Position numbers and translations under genes: made by a program
The notes under the pieces: generated by a model
Seen by the model: only the letters and a program-made list of their open reading frames with translations
Told to the model about the DNA's origin: nothing
Databases searched by the model: none
Shown: positions 25,169 to 33,665 of the stretch, in pieces
Layout: each line of letters opens with the position of its first letter
Numbering within the stretch: position 1 is the first letter of the stretch
Assembly (NCBI GenBank): GCA_030145425.1
Contig: JAQYVO010000225.1
Location: forward strand, 18,826 to 82,825
Length of the DNA: 64,000 nucleotides
Reading direction: 5' to 3'
Origin: Chromatiales bacterium
Lineage (GTDB): Bacteria > Pseudomonadota > Gammaproteobacteria > Chromatiales > Chromatiaceae

Positions 25169-27253
25169 ATGGACACCACGATCATTCTGAACAATTTTAG
25201 AGAAATGGGGGCGAAGGGCCTGGGCGCGCCGCTGATCATGCTGCTGTTGCTGGCGATGGTGGTGATACCCCTGCCGCCCCTGGCCCTGGATGTCCTGTTC
25301 ACTTTCAATATCGCCCTGTCCCTGGTGGTTATGCTGGTGGTCGTCTATACCCTCAGGCCCCTCGAGTTCAGCGTGTTTCCAAGCCTGCTGCTGGTGGCCA
25401 CCCTGTTGAGGCTGGCTCTGAACGTGGCCTCCACCCGCGTGGTGCTGCTGGAAGGACATAACGGCGGCGATGCGGCGGGAAAGGTGATCGAGGCCTTCGG
25501 TGCCTTCGTCATCGGCGGCAACTACGCGGTCGGCCTGGTGGTGTTCTTCATCCTCGTGATCATCAACTTCGTGGTTGTGACCAAGGGTGCCGGCCGTGTC
25601 TCGGAGGTCAGCGCCAGATTCACCCTGGATGCCATGCCCGGCAAACAGATGGCCATTGATGCGGATCTCAACGCCGGACTCATATCTCAGGAGGAGGCAC
25701 GGACCCGACGTGAAGACGTGGCGCAGGAGGCTGACTTCTACGGTGCCATGGACGGTGCCAGCAAGTTCGTCCGGGGCGATGCGGTGGCGGGCATTCTGAT
25801 CCTGCTGATCAACATTATCGGCGGACTCGCCATCGGCATGGGGCAGCACGACCTGGATTTCTCCACCGCGCTGCGCTACTACGCCCTGTTGACCATCGGT
25901 GACGGCCTGGTGGCCCAGATACCCTCGCTGCTGCTTTCCACTTCGGCGGCAATCATCGTGACCCGGGTTGCGTCATCCCAGGATATGGGTGGCCAGATAC
26001 TCAGCCAGGTGTTCTCCAATCCCCGCGTCCTGGCACTGGCCGCCATCATCCTCGGCATGATGGGAATCATTCCAGGGATGCCCAATTTTGCCTTCCTCAG
26101 CCTGGCCGCATTGGCCGGGACGGGTGCCTGGTGGCTGTATAGACGCCAGAATCTGGTGGAGGATGAAGTATTGCCCCCGGTCGTGCCCGAAGTACCCGCC
26201 GAACAGAAGGAATTGACCTGGGACGACGTGCAGCCCTTGGATATCGTCGGGCTCGAGGTGGGGTATCGCCTGATCCCCCTGGTGGACCGCAACCAGGGCG
26301 GTCAGCTGATGAACCGTATCAAGGGGGTTCGCAAAAAGCTCTCCCAGGAGCTGGGTTTTTTGATCCAGCCGGTGCACATCAGGGATAACCTGGACCTCAG
26401 CCCCACGGCCTATCGCATATTGTTGAACGGAGTTGCCGTGGGCGAAGCAGAGGTTCAGCCCGACAAGGAGCTGGCGATCAGTTCCGGCCATGTGTTCGGA
26501 ACACTGCAGGGCGTGGAGACAAAAGATCCGGCATTCGGCCTCGACGCGGTCTGGATCGATCCCAACCAGCGCGACCACGCCCAGACCATGGGTTACCACG
26601 TGGTGGATACCAGCACCGTGGTGGCCACCCATCTCAACGAGATCCTGAAGACCCAGGCCCATGAACTGATCGGCCACGAAGAGGTGCAGCAGCTGTTGGA
26701 CATGTTGTCGCGCACCGCCCCCAAACTGGTCGAAGACCTGGTGCCGAAAATCCTCTCTCTGGGCCAGCTGTTGAAGGTGTTGCAGAACCTGCTGGCGGAG
26801 AGTGTACCCATACGTGATATTCGCACGATCGCCGAAACACTGGCGGAATACGGTACCCAGAGTCAAGACATTGGCGCCCTGACAGCCCGTGCCAGAGTGG
26901 CCATGTCTCGCGCCATCGTTCACCAACTTGTTGGTTCTACTGATGAAATTCCAGTTTCTGTTTTAGATCCAGGATTGGAACAGATATTGCAACAGAGCAT
27001 ACATCCCTCGGATGAAGGAGGCGTGGGATTCGAGCCGGGCCTGGCAGAACGGTTACAGCAGGCCCTGATCGAGACGGCGGCCCAGCAGGAGACGGCAGAC
27101 CAGCAGAGCATACTGCTCGTCGCCGCGGGAATCAGGCCCTGGATGTCCAAATTCGTGAAGCACAGCGTACCGGGCATGCGGGTCCTCTCCTACAACGAAG
27201 TGCCGGACAACCGCCAGATCAAGGTCGTTGCCACGGTTGGAAAACCGAATTAG
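25169..27253 (+). CDS. flhA: Flagellar biosynthesis protein FlhA
   Basis: 694 aa. Eight membrane helices in the first 330 residues with the FHIPEP region (FVRGDAVAGILILLINIIGG and the preceding DAMPGKQMAIDADLNAG), then a large cytoplasmic ring domain that docks chaperone-substrate complexes. The mature N-terminus MDTTIILNNFREMGAKGLGAP follows a 22-base gap after flhB. Length matches E. coli FlhA (692 aa). Confidence 0.98.
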   Translation: MDTTIILNNFREMGAKGLGAPLIMLLLLAMVVIPLPPLALDVLFTFNIALSLVVMLVVVYTLRPLEFSVFPSLLLVATLLRLALNVASTRVVLLEGHNGGDAAGKVIEAFGAFVIGGNYAVGLVVFFILVIINFVVVTKGAGRVSEVSARFTLDAMPGKQMAIDADLNAGLISQEEARTRREDVAQEADFYGAMDGASKFVRGDAVAGILILLINIIGGLAIGMGQHDLDFSTALRYYALLTIGDGLVAQIPSLLLSTSAAIIVTRVASSQDMGGQILSQVFSNPRVLALAAIILGMMGIIPGMPNFAFLSLAALAGTGAWWLYRRQNLVEDEVLPPVVPEVPAEQKELTWDDVQPLDIVGLEVGYRLIPLVDRNQGGQLMNRIKGVRKKLSQELGFLIQPVHIRDNLDLSPTAYRILLNGVAVGEAEVQPDKELAISSGHVFGTLQGVETKDPAFGLDAVWIDPNQRDHAQTMGYHVVDTSTVVATHLNEILKTQAHELIGHEEVQQLLDMLSRTAPKLVEDLVPKILSLGQLLKVLQNLLAESVPIRDIRTIAETLAEYGTQSQDIGALTARARVAMSRAIVHQLVGSTDEIPVSVLDPGLEQILQQSIHPSDEGGVGFEPGLAERLQQALIETAAQQETADQQSILLVAAGIRPWMSKFVKHSVPGMRVLSYNEVPDNRQIKVVATVGKPN

Positions 27254-27325
27254 CAGAATTGATGAACCCAGTCGGGTGGGCAGAGAAAAGCGCTGTTCAC
27301 CACTGAAAGGCGAAAGCAAGGGATT

Positions 27326-28549
27326 ATGAAGATAAAACGTTTTTTTGCTCCAGACATCCGCCAGGCGCTGCGCCAGGTCAGGGAAACCCTGGGGGCTGAT
27401 GCGGTGATCCTGTCGAACAGATCGGTGGACGGCGGTATTGAACTGGTTGCTGCCATGGACTACGACGAAACCGCTTTCGAGTCCCAGTCCCAGGTACCGT
27501 TGAAACCCGTTCCCCCCACAGAGATTTCCCCCGAATACAAAGAAGACAGGCCCAAGGTGGTCGAAGCGGCCCGGAGCCGGACAAGCCCGCCTTTGATCGA
27601 ATGGAGTCAGGACCCCGCTCTGCAGGAGATGCGCCAGGAAATGAAGTCCCTGCGCCGCATGATGGAAAACCAGCTTTCAGGTCTGAGCTGGCAGCAACTG
27701 GGCAGCCGCAGACCCCAGTCCCAGGAACTGCTGCGCCGCCTCATGGAACTGGATCTGAGTCCGGATATCTGCTCCCGTCTCGTGGGACAGATACAGGATA
27801 CCGAGAGTTTGGATCAGGCTTGGCGCAAAGCCCTGCATCTTCTGGCCAACGAACTGCCGGTGGTGGGGGAGAGCCTGCTGGACGATGGCGGCGTTGTGGC
27901 ACTTGTCGGACCCACCGGCGTGGGCAAGACCACCACCATCGCCAAGTTAGCCGCCCGTTTTGTACTGCGCTACGGCCACCGCAACCTGGCGCTGGTTTCC
28001 ACCGACAGCTACCGGATCGGTGCCCAGGAGCAACTTAACACCTACGCACGCATACTGGATGTGCCGGTGCGAAAGGCACCGACCCCAGAGGAACTCAAGG
28101 TCACCCTTAATGCGCTTTCCGATAAACGCCTCATACTGGTTGACACCGCCGGCATGAGCCCGCGGGACCTGCGCCTGAGCGAGCATCTGTCTCTTCTTAA
28201 AACCGGGAACCGGCGGGTTCGAACCTTCCTGACCCTTTCAGCCACCACCCAGCAATCGGCCCTGGAGCAGGCTATCCAGTCTTTCGGTACATCGGAACCC
28301 GAGGGCTGCATCCTCACCAAGGTTGACGAAGCGGCATCCCTCGGCGGAGCCCTCTCTTCGGTGTTGCACAGCGGTCTGCCGATGGTTTTTTACACGGACG
28401 GGCAAAAGGTGCCCGAGGATATCCACCTGGCCAGGGCGCATACCCTGGTGGGGCGTGCCGCAACACTCAGTCAACAGACGATGACGGAATACAACGACGA
28501 ATACCTGGCCCTGGCGTTGGGAGGTGCGAGAGCAGATGCTCATGTCTGA
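27326..28549 (+). CDS. flhF: Flagellar SRP-type GTPase FlhF
   Basis: 407 aa. The basic N-terminal region starts MKIKRFFAPDIRQALRQV, followed by a linker, the N-domain helices and an NG GTPase domain with P-loop GPTGVGKTTT from residue 195, VSTDSYRIGAQEQL, LVDTAGMSPRDLR and TKVDEA. FlhF sets polar flagellar placement and works with FlhG. A 72-base gap separates it from flhA; it overlaps flhG by 14 bases. Confidence 0.97.
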   Translation: MKIKRFFAPDIRQALRQVRETLGADAVILSNRSVDGGIELVAAMDYDETAFESQSQVPLKPVPPTEISPEYKEDRPKVVEAARSRTSPPLIEWSQDPALQEMRQEMKSLRRMMENQLSGLSWQQLGSRRPQSQELLRRLMELDLSPDICSRLVGQIQDTESLDQAWRKALHLLANELPVVGESLLDDGGVVALVGPTGVGKTTTIAKLAARFVLRYGHRNLALVSTDSYRIGAQEQLNTYARILDVPVRKAPTPEELKVTLNALSDKRLILVDTAGMSPRDLRLSEHLSLLKTGNRRVRTFLTLSATTQQSALEQAIQSFGTSEPEGCILTKVDEAASLGGALSSVLHSGLPMVFYTDGQKVPEDIHLARAHTLVGRAATLSQQTMTEYNDEYLALALGGARADAHV

Positions 28550-29423
28550 AGCATCATTGGATCAAGCCGCGGGTTTGCGCCGCATGGTCAAACCGGAGCC
28601 TGTGCGGGTGATAGCCGTAACGGGCGGCAAGGGCGGCGTCGGCAAGACCAACATATCCGTGAATCTGGCTGTTTCCCTGGCGGATCTCGGCAGACAGGTG
28701 ATGGTGCTGGATGCAGACCTGGGTCTGGCCAACATCGACGTGGCGCTGGGGCTTCATCCGGAACGCAACCTTTCCCACGTACTGCGCGGCGAGTGCGAGC
28801 TGAGCGAAGTGGTGCTCAGGGGCCCTTCAGGCATCATGGTGGTGCCGGCGGCATCGGGGGTTCAGCAGATGGCCGAACTCAGCGCCGCCGAGCATGCGGG
28901 CCTGATCCGCGCCTTCAGTGATGTGGGCGCAGAGTTAAACACCCTGATTATCGACACGGCAGCCGGCATTTCGGACAGCGTCATCAGCTTCAGCCGTGCC
29001 GCCCAGGAAGTGGTCGTGGTGGTGTGTGACGAGCCGGCTTCCATTACCGATGCCTATGCGCTGATCAAGCTATTGAACCGGGAATATGACGTGGATCGCT
29101 TCCGGATTCTTTCCAATATGGCGCGCTCGGCCCAGGAGGGCAGGGATCTTTTCAGTAAGATTTGTCGGGTAACCGATCAATACCTGGATGTCATGCTCAG
29201 CTACATGGGCAGCATCCCCTACGACGACACCCTGCGCCGGGCCGTGAAGACCCAGAAGTCCGTGGTACAGGCGTTTCCACGCAGCCGGTCGGCGCAGGCA
29301 TTCAAGAATCTGGCGAAGAAGGCCGATAACTGGCCGGTACCTGAAGGGGCCGGTGGCCACCTCCAGTTCTTCGTCGAAAGGCTTATTCAATTTTCTAGTC
29401 AGCCCGGGGAGATGGGATGGTGA
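28536..29423 (+). CDS. flhG: Flagellar number regulator FlhG (FleN), MinD-like ATPase
   Basis: 295 aa. The start at 28536 is supported by GGGAGG upstream. Residues 9-15 (DQAAGLR) form the conserved N-terminal helix that activates the FlhF GTPase; GGKGGVGKT at 30-38 is the deviant Walker A, with DADLGLANID and the switch DTAAGISD after it. A C-terminal amphipathic helix (FVERLIQFSS) suits membrane binding. It limits flagella to one pole and, in Pseudomonas, antagonises FleQ. Overlaps flhF and fliA, indicating translational coupling. Confidence 0.96.
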   Translation: MLMSEASLDQAAGLRRMVKPEPVRVIAVTGGKGGVGKTNISVNLAVSLADLGRQVMVLDADLGLANIDVALGLHPERNLSHVLRGECELSEVVLRGPSGIMVVPAASGVQQMAELSAAEHAGLIRAFSDVGAELNTLIIDTAAGISDSVISFSRAAQEVVVVVCDEPASITDAYALIKLLNREYDVDRFRILSNMARSAQEGRDLFSKICRVTDQYLDVMLSYMGSIPYDDTLRRAVKTQKSVVQAFPRSRSAQAFKNLAKKADNWPVPEGAGGHLQFFVERLIQFSSQPGEMGW

Positions 29424-30157
29424 ACGGATTAGCAACCTACAACGCAGTTCAGGAGCAGAGTGCCGAAGTATTGGTGGCCGAGCATGCATCACTGGTGAAG
29501 CGTATTGCTTATCACCTGGTGAACAGGCTGCCGCCAAATGTCCAGGCGGATGACCTTATCCAGGCCGGTATGATCGGCCTGCTGGAGGCCAGCCGCAACT
29601 ACGATCCAAGCCAGGGTGCCAGCTTCGAGACCTATGCCGGTATTCGCATTCGTGGCTCAATGCTCGACGAGATCCGCCGCAGCGACTGGACACCCAGATC
29701 GGTCCATCGCAAGGCACGGATGGTGGCCGAGGCAATGCGGGACATCGAAAACGAAGAAGGCCGCGATGCCCGCGATGTGGAGGTGGCGGATGTGCTGGGC
29801 ATGTCCCTGCGTGACTACCACAAGATACTTCAGGATGCCTCAGGCTGCAGAATTTTCAGCCTGGAGGAACTGCAGTCAGTCGGGGAACTGCCACAGGAAC
29901 GGAAAGACGGTGCCATCAGCGGTCCGTTCGAAGGGATGCAGCGCGACATGTTCAAGAGTGAGCTCTCCGAGGCCATCGCCGGCCTGCCCGAGCGGGAGCG
30001 ACTGGTCATTGCCCTCTATTACGACAAAGAATTAAATCTGCGGGAGATCGGGCATGTGCTCGGTGTCAGTGAATCACGGGTATGCCAGATCCACAGCCAG
30101 GCTACTTTGCGCCTGAGATCCCGGCTCTCTGAATGGCTGTCTGAGGGACCTGAATAG
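29417..30157 (+). CDS. fliA: Flagellar sigma factor FliA (sigma 28)
   Basis: 246 aa. Regions 2, 3 and 4 are recognisable: LVKRIAYHLVNRLPPNVQADDL (partial), FETYAGIRIRGSMLDEIR, and the C-terminal helix-turn-helix LREIGHVLGVSESRVCQIHS. Directs late flagellar and chemotaxis genes. Overlaps flhG by 7 bases. In relatives cheY-cheZ-cheA-cheB follow; here only a 114-base gap leads to motC. Confidence 0.97.
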   Translation: MVNGLATYNAVQEQSAEVLVAEHASLVKRIAYHLVNRLPPNVQADDLIQAGMIGLLEASRNYDPSQGASFETYAGIRIRGSMLDEIRRSDWTPRSVHRKARMVAEAMRDIENEEGRDARDVEVADVLGMSLRDYHKILQDASGCRIFSLEELQSVGELPQERKDGAISGPFEGMQRDMFKSELSEAIAGLPERERLVIALYYDKELNLREIGHVLGVSESRVCQIHSQATLRLRSRLSEWLSEGPE

Positions 30158-30202
30158 TTCTTTGAAGGAAAAATCGTGTTGACAGCTGTTTTAGACAAGG
30201 GC

Positions 30203-30265
30203 ATGAAGATCCTCATCCCAGACTACCGCTTTTGCGGGGGACTCCCCCAACGCCTGGAATGGTGA
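30203..30265 (+). pseudogene. Possible 5' remnant of cheY
   Basis: A 20-codon reading frame begins MKILIPD and ends at TGA (30263-30265), seven bases before motC. CheY of polar flagellates starts MKILIVDDFSTMRR and is normally the first gene after fliA. Six of the first seven residues agree, in the position where cheY should be; after that the match ends. I infer a deletion that removed the rest of cheY and the following che genes. A chance match cannot be excluded, and a TTGACA at 30179 could be a fossil promoter. Confidence 0.35.
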
Positions 30266-30271
30266 TCTGAG

Positions 30272-31009
30272 ATGGACTATCTAAGCATTCTTGGCATCAC
30301 AATCGCTCTGGGTGCCATCCTCGGCGGAAACATGTTGGAGGGTGGTCATCTCGATGCCCTGGTAAACGGTCCGGCCCTGGTGATCGTATTCGGCGGCACC
30401 ATCGGTGCGGTCATGCTGCAGACACCCTTGAGCATATTTCTCCAGGCCCTGCGCCTTTCGGGAAAGGTCTTCCGGCCCGAGAAATTTCTACCCGATCAGG
30501 CGATCGGGAAAATGGTCGAGTGGAGTAACGTGGCGCGCAGGGAAGGCCTGCTGGGTTTGGAGAATGCCTCAGAGGCTGAGAATGACCTGTTCATCCGCAA
30601 GGGCATGCAACTGCTGGTGGACGGCAGTGAACCGGAGGTCATCAGGAATATTCTGGAAGTGGAGCTGGATATCCAGGAACAGCAGGACGTACAGGCCGCG
30701 AAGGTGTTCGAGGCCATGGGCGGGTACTCGCCAACCATCGGCATCATCGGTGCTGTTTTGGGACTTATCCACGTGATGCAGAACCTGGCGGATCCCAGCA
30801 AACTGGGCAGCGGCATCGCGACGGCCTTCGTTGCCACCATATACGGTGTCGGCCTTGCCAATCTGTTTCTACTGCCCTTCGGCGGCAAGATGCGCACCCA
30901 GGCCCGGGAGAAGGCAAGTTACCGGGAGCTGGTTGTGGAGGGCATCGTGTCCATCGCCGAGGGCGAAAACCCGCGCTATATAGAGACCAAGCTTCAGGGT
31001 TACCTCTGA
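30272..31009 (+). CDS. motC: Flagellar stator protein MotC (MotA/PomA family)
   Basis: 245 aa. Four membrane helices (two at about 3-50, two at 145-205) with a cytoplasmic loop; conserved stretches GALIGG-like GAILGGNMLEGGHLDAL, VIVFGGTIGAVMLQTP, MGGYSPTIGIIGAVLGLIHVM and GVGLANLFLLPFGGK. With MotD it forms the ion-driven stator. The MotC/PomA-type length (no long insert) agrees with the Pseudomonas MotCD pair, one of two stator sets there; whether a second MotAB exists here is unknown. Confidence 0.95.
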   Translation: MDYLSILGITIALGAILGGNMLEGGHLDALVNGPALVIVFGGTIGAVMLQTPLSIFLQALRLSGKVFRPEKFLPDQAIGKMVEWSNVARREGLLGLENASEAENDLFIRKGMQLLVDGSEPEVIRNILEVELDIQEQQDVQAAKVFEAMGGYSPTIGIIGAVLGLIHVMQNLADPSKLGSGIATAFVATIYGVGLANLFLLPFGGKMRTQAREKASYRELVVEGIVSIAEGENPRYIETKLQGYL

Positions 31010-31027
31010 TAGTGTTAACAGGCCCTA
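31009..31027 (-). repeat. 19-bp dispersed repeat, copy 2
   Basis: Exact reverse complement of the sequence at 3975-3993. Starts at the motC stop and ends five bases before the motD ATG. Confidence 0.5.
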
Positions 31028-31031
31028 AGAT

Positions 31032-31865
31032 ATGGCGCGCAGAAAACGGCATGAGGAACAGGAAAACCACGAGCGCTGGCTGGTCTCCTATGCGGATTTC
31101 ATAACGCTGTTGTTTGCGTTCTTCGTGGTCATGTATTCCATTTCGTCCGTAAATGAAGGCAAGTATCGGGTGTTGTCCAGTACCCTCACGGGGGCATTTG
31201 TTACGCCGGCCCAAAGCCTGGATCCCATTCAGATAGGCGAACAGGTGCGCACCCAGATGCCGGTATCCGGTGAATATGCTGCACCGGAAGCCCGACCAGA
31301 GAATCTCAACCCACCTACAATCAATGAGACGGTTCAGGACGAAAAGCCTCCTGTAACGGCTCCCATAACAGGAAAGCCCCTGGCGGCGGTGGAAGAGGAG
31401 CTGATTGATAATCTCAGCGGCTTCATTGACAAGGATCTGGTCTCGGTCAATCGCACGGAGCGGGGTATCGAGGTGGAAATGAAGAGCAAGATGCTGTTTC
31501 CCAGCGGCAGCGCCCGTCTCTCCCGGGATTCATTGAATGTTCTGAAAGGGATGGCGGAGATCATAAAACCCCTGCCCAACCAGATTCGCGTGGAGGGCCA
31601 CACCGATAACGTGCCCATCAAGACTGTCAGCTTTCCTTCAAACTGGGAGCTGTCGGCGGCACGTGCGGCCAGTGTTGTCCACCTCTTTACACGCTATGGT
31701 GTCGATTCCGGCCGCATGGCCGCCACCGGCTTTGGCGAGTTTCGCCCCATCACAGACAACGACCAGGAGGAGGGGAGGCAGAAAAACCGCCGGGTGGCGA
31801 TGGTGATTTTGGCCGGGGAGCATGAGCGGATGCTGGAAAACTTCTCTGGAAAGAATGATAACTGA
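31032..31865 (+). CDS. motD: Flagellar stator protein MotD (MotB family)
   Basis: 277 aa. Cytoplasmic tail, a single membrane helix (about 19-40) with the ion-binding aspartate D22 in SYADFITLLFAFFVVMYS, a plug/linker rich in proline, and a C-terminal OmpA-like peptidoglycan-binding domain (VEGHTDNVPIK, SNWELSAARAASVV, GFGEFRPI). Partner of motC, 22 bases downstream. The sequence alone does not decide between proton and sodium coupling. Confidence 0.95.
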   Translation: MARRKRHEEQENHERWLVSYADFITLLFAFFVVMYSISSVNEGKYRVLSSTLTGAFVTPAQSLDPIQIGEQVRTQMPVSGEYAAPEARPENLNPPTINETVQDEKPPVTAPITGKPLAAVEEELIDNLSGFIDKDLVSVNRTERGIEVEMKSKMLFPSGSARLSRDSLNVLKGMAEIIKPLPNQIRVEGHTDNVPIKTVSFPSNWELSAARAASVVHLFTRYGVDSGRMAATGFGEFRPITDNDQEEGRQKNRRVAMVILAGEHERMLENFSGKNDN

Positions 31866-31890
31866 AGGTTCGGGATACGCTGCAGATTTC

Positions 31891-31906
31891 AGGCACGAAA
31901 CGTGCA
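31891..31906 (+). promoter_or_regulatory. Candidate sigma54 promoter upstream of the 56-codon gene and DUF2802 gene
   Basis: AGGCACGAAACGTGCA has GG and GC ten bases apart and matches TGGCACG-N4-TTGCA at all but two positions. It is also a GCACG-AAA-CGTGC palindrome, so it could instead be a hairpin or operator. It lies 125 bases before the small gene. Confidence 0.4.
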
Positions 31907-32029
31907 TTAATTATTTAAAATACTTTTATCGTCCAAAACTTGACGCTGTAAAACCGGATTGATTGGCGCCTTACATCCATATCAGGCGCAGGGCAGGGGG
32001 GCTGTTAAAGACCTGCCGGGAGAAAAACG

Positions 32030-32200
32030 ATGTCCGAAATCAGTCAACCCACATCCATAAAGCCTATCTGGCCCACGCGCAGGGAGCAGGCTCCGACAAA
32101 GCGCCGGCCAACCCAGCGCAAGGATGAAGGACAAGAGAGCGAGGGGCAGAAAAAGGAATCGCGCGATGGTGACAGACATGTGGTGGACGATTATGCCTGA
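32030..32200 (+). CDS. Small conserved-looking flagellar-cluster protein (56 aa)
   Basis: ATG at 32030 with a good GGGAGA ribosome-binding site seven bases upstream. The 56-aa product has a proline-rich start (MSEISQPTSIKPIWPTR), a strongly charged middle (K/R/E/D/Q) and the acidic end HVVDDYA. It looks soluble and disordered. The last eight bases overlap the start of the DUF2802 gene, a sign of translational coupling. I recall small proteins with an IKP-WPT start and VDEYA-like end next to DUF2802 genes in other gammaproteobacteria, but cannot check this. Function unknown. Confidence 0.7.
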   Translation: MSEISQPTSIKPIWPTRREQAPTKRRPTQRKDEGQESEGQKKESRDGDRHVVDDYA

Positions 32201-32618
32201 TAGCGCTGACACAGTCTGGATCCTGACTGCGGCGTTCGCTGTGGTGGCAGTGGTTACCTTGCTGGGGATGGCCATGACCATCCGGCTGCAAAGCCGGAAG
32301 CTAACAGAGCTTAGGGAAGGTATCCATACACTCGGTGCGGACTTCAATGCGCTTTGCTCCGGCGCCACGGGTGTGGATCGGCGCATTTCCCGGCTGGAGA
32401 GGCAGGGATTGGATCTCGGTCACCGCCAGGAGACCCTGGAGAATCAGAGACAGACCGGAGACATGCCGTACGGGGAAGCCATACAATTGGTACAGAAGGG
32501 TGCTTCTGCGGAGAGGCTGGTCGAAGAGCTCGGTCTCAGTCAGGGCGAGGCCGAACTGGTCATGTTGTTGCACGGGATGAAAAAAGAGGACGCGGCCTCT
32601 GTCATGGCCGGGGGTTGA
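32193..32618 (+). CDS. DUF2802 domain protein
   Basis: 141 aa from the ATG at 32193, chosen for the GGTGGA site upstream and the coupling to the preceding small gene; earlier in-frame ATGs (32124, 32166, 32178) would extend into that gene. Residues about 7-28 are a membrane helix (TVWILTAAFAVVAVVTLLGM), 40-90 a coiled coil, and 93-141 the DUF2802 domain (YGEAIQLVQKGASAERLVEEL, GLSQGEAELVMLLHGM) that resembles a helix-turn-helix. In Pseudomonas a DUF2802 gene ends the fleQ/che/mot cluster, the same neighbourhood. Function unknown. Confidence 0.88.
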   Translation: MPDSADTVWILTAAFAVVAVVTLLGMAMTIRLQSRKLTELREGIHTLGADFNALCSGATGVDRRISRLERQGLDLGHRQETLENQRQTGDMPYGEAIQLVQKGASAERLVEELGLSQGEAELVMLLHGMKKEDAASVMAGG

Positions 32619-32758
32619 TCACAGAAACCTTCACAGCACTTTTCTTCCAGCGCCGTATTTCCTATGCTTCGTTCCACTGCTGTCCCGTTAACCTCAATAT
32701 AGATGTCAGTAACACTATGATTTTAGAGGTACAGCTAAGACTGGCATTCTATTGAGAC

Positions 32759-32887
32759 ATGAAATCCCAGAACAATGGGTCCCTTCTCCCCACCCCCCTT
32801 TCCCGATCCACGGATCTGCCCCTGTTGCAAATCAACGATCCCGAGGCGATAGCAAAGTTCATCGTGAGGCGCTTGCCTTTCGACTAA
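32759..32887 (+). CDS. Possible small ORF (42 aa)
   Basis: ATG at 32759 encodes MKSQNNGSLLPTPLSRSTD and ends INDPEAIAKFIVRRLPFD. The C-terminal half reads like a real helical protein segment, but the ribosome-binding site is poor (only GAG) and it lies alone in a 456-base gap. It may be a small gene or a gene remnant. Confidence 0.25.
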   Translation: MKSQNNGSLLPTPLSRSTDLPLLQINDPEAIAKFIVRRLPFD

Positions 32888-32896
32888 AACGCTTTA

Positions 32897-32986
32897 GTTG
32901 GCTGAGTAAATTTGGCCCTACAAGGGTAAATTAACATTTTCTACAAAATGCATTCCATCTGTCAGTAGGGTCGAATTCATTCGACC
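32897..32986. repeat. REP/BIME-like locus 2 (two copies, divergent, one decayed)
   Basis: A decayed reverse GGCC-type copy at 32897-32921 (GGCTGAGTAAATTTGGCC core) and an intact forward GGTC-type copy at 32965-32986. The 32619-33074 gap otherwise contains only the weak small ORF at 32759. Confidence 0.7.
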
Positions 32987-33074
32987 ACCGGCTGTCTCCA
33001 GCGGGTTCAAGACCACTACGCCAACCCCGCCATTCGAGCTAAACTACTCACTCTTTGATCGAAACGGAGCACTC

Positions 33075-33665
33075 ATGGATATCAAGCAGGACCTGGTACG
33101 CCACTATCGCTGGCTGCGCCACTACGGCAATAACGACTCCCACAGCGGCAATGGCTCGGTGCGTGTGGATGACCAAATCTGGCTGACCCCAACTGGCGCC
33201 TGTGCCGACACCCTGACAGCCGAGTATCTGGTGGCTTGTCCCCTGGTAGGCCCGTGCGGCCAGGGCGCATCCCTGGATGGTCCGCTACATCAACAGATTT
33301 ATCAGACAAATCCGGCAGCAAGGGCGGTACTGCACAGCCATGGCCCCTACACGGTGGCCGCTACACTTGGTGGTGAAGATTTCATACCGCTGGACTTCGA
33401 GGGTCAACTTTACTTCCCCCGGGTACCGGTGGTTACCATCCCTTATGAAGACTATGTAGAAAAAGCGCCGAAAGCAGTAGCTCAACTGCTGGCCACCCAC
33501 AGAATAGCTGTAGTGCGTGGACACGGGGTATACGCTTGTGGCGAGTCGCTCAATCTGGCATACAAGTGGAGTTGTTCCCTGGAACTCTCTGCCAAGACAG
33601 CTTTGATCGCCGCGGGAGCGGGTACGGTTGATTTCGGAAATATTCCCCGATCTGTCGCACAGTGA
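33075..33665 (+). CDS. Class II aldolase/adducin family protein
   Basis: 196 aa. AraD/FucA fold with the zinc-binding histidines in LHSHGPYTVA and RGHGVYACGESL, plus the N-terminal NGSVRVDDQIWLTPTGA phosphate-loop region. Family members cleave or epimerise sugar phosphates, or act on 5-methylthio-type substrates; the short form here cannot be assigned to a substrate. It stands alone between intergenic repeats, preceded by a GGAG-type site. Confidence 0.88.
   Translation: MDIKQDLVRHYRWLRHYGNNDSHSGNGSVRVDDQIWLTPTGACADTLTAEYLVACPLVGPCGQGASLDGPLHQQIYQTNPAARAVLHSHGPYTVAATLGGEDFIPLDFEGQLYFPRVPVVTIPYEDYVEKAPKAVAQLLATHRIAVVRGHGVYACGESLNLAYKWSCSLELSAKTALIAAGAGTVDFGNIPRSVAQ

Noticed and set aside
25055..25849. 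Long minus-strand frames opposite flhB/flhA (also 25973-26926)
   Set aside because: Histidine/glutamine-rich shadow products typical of antisense reading of membrane-protein genes.
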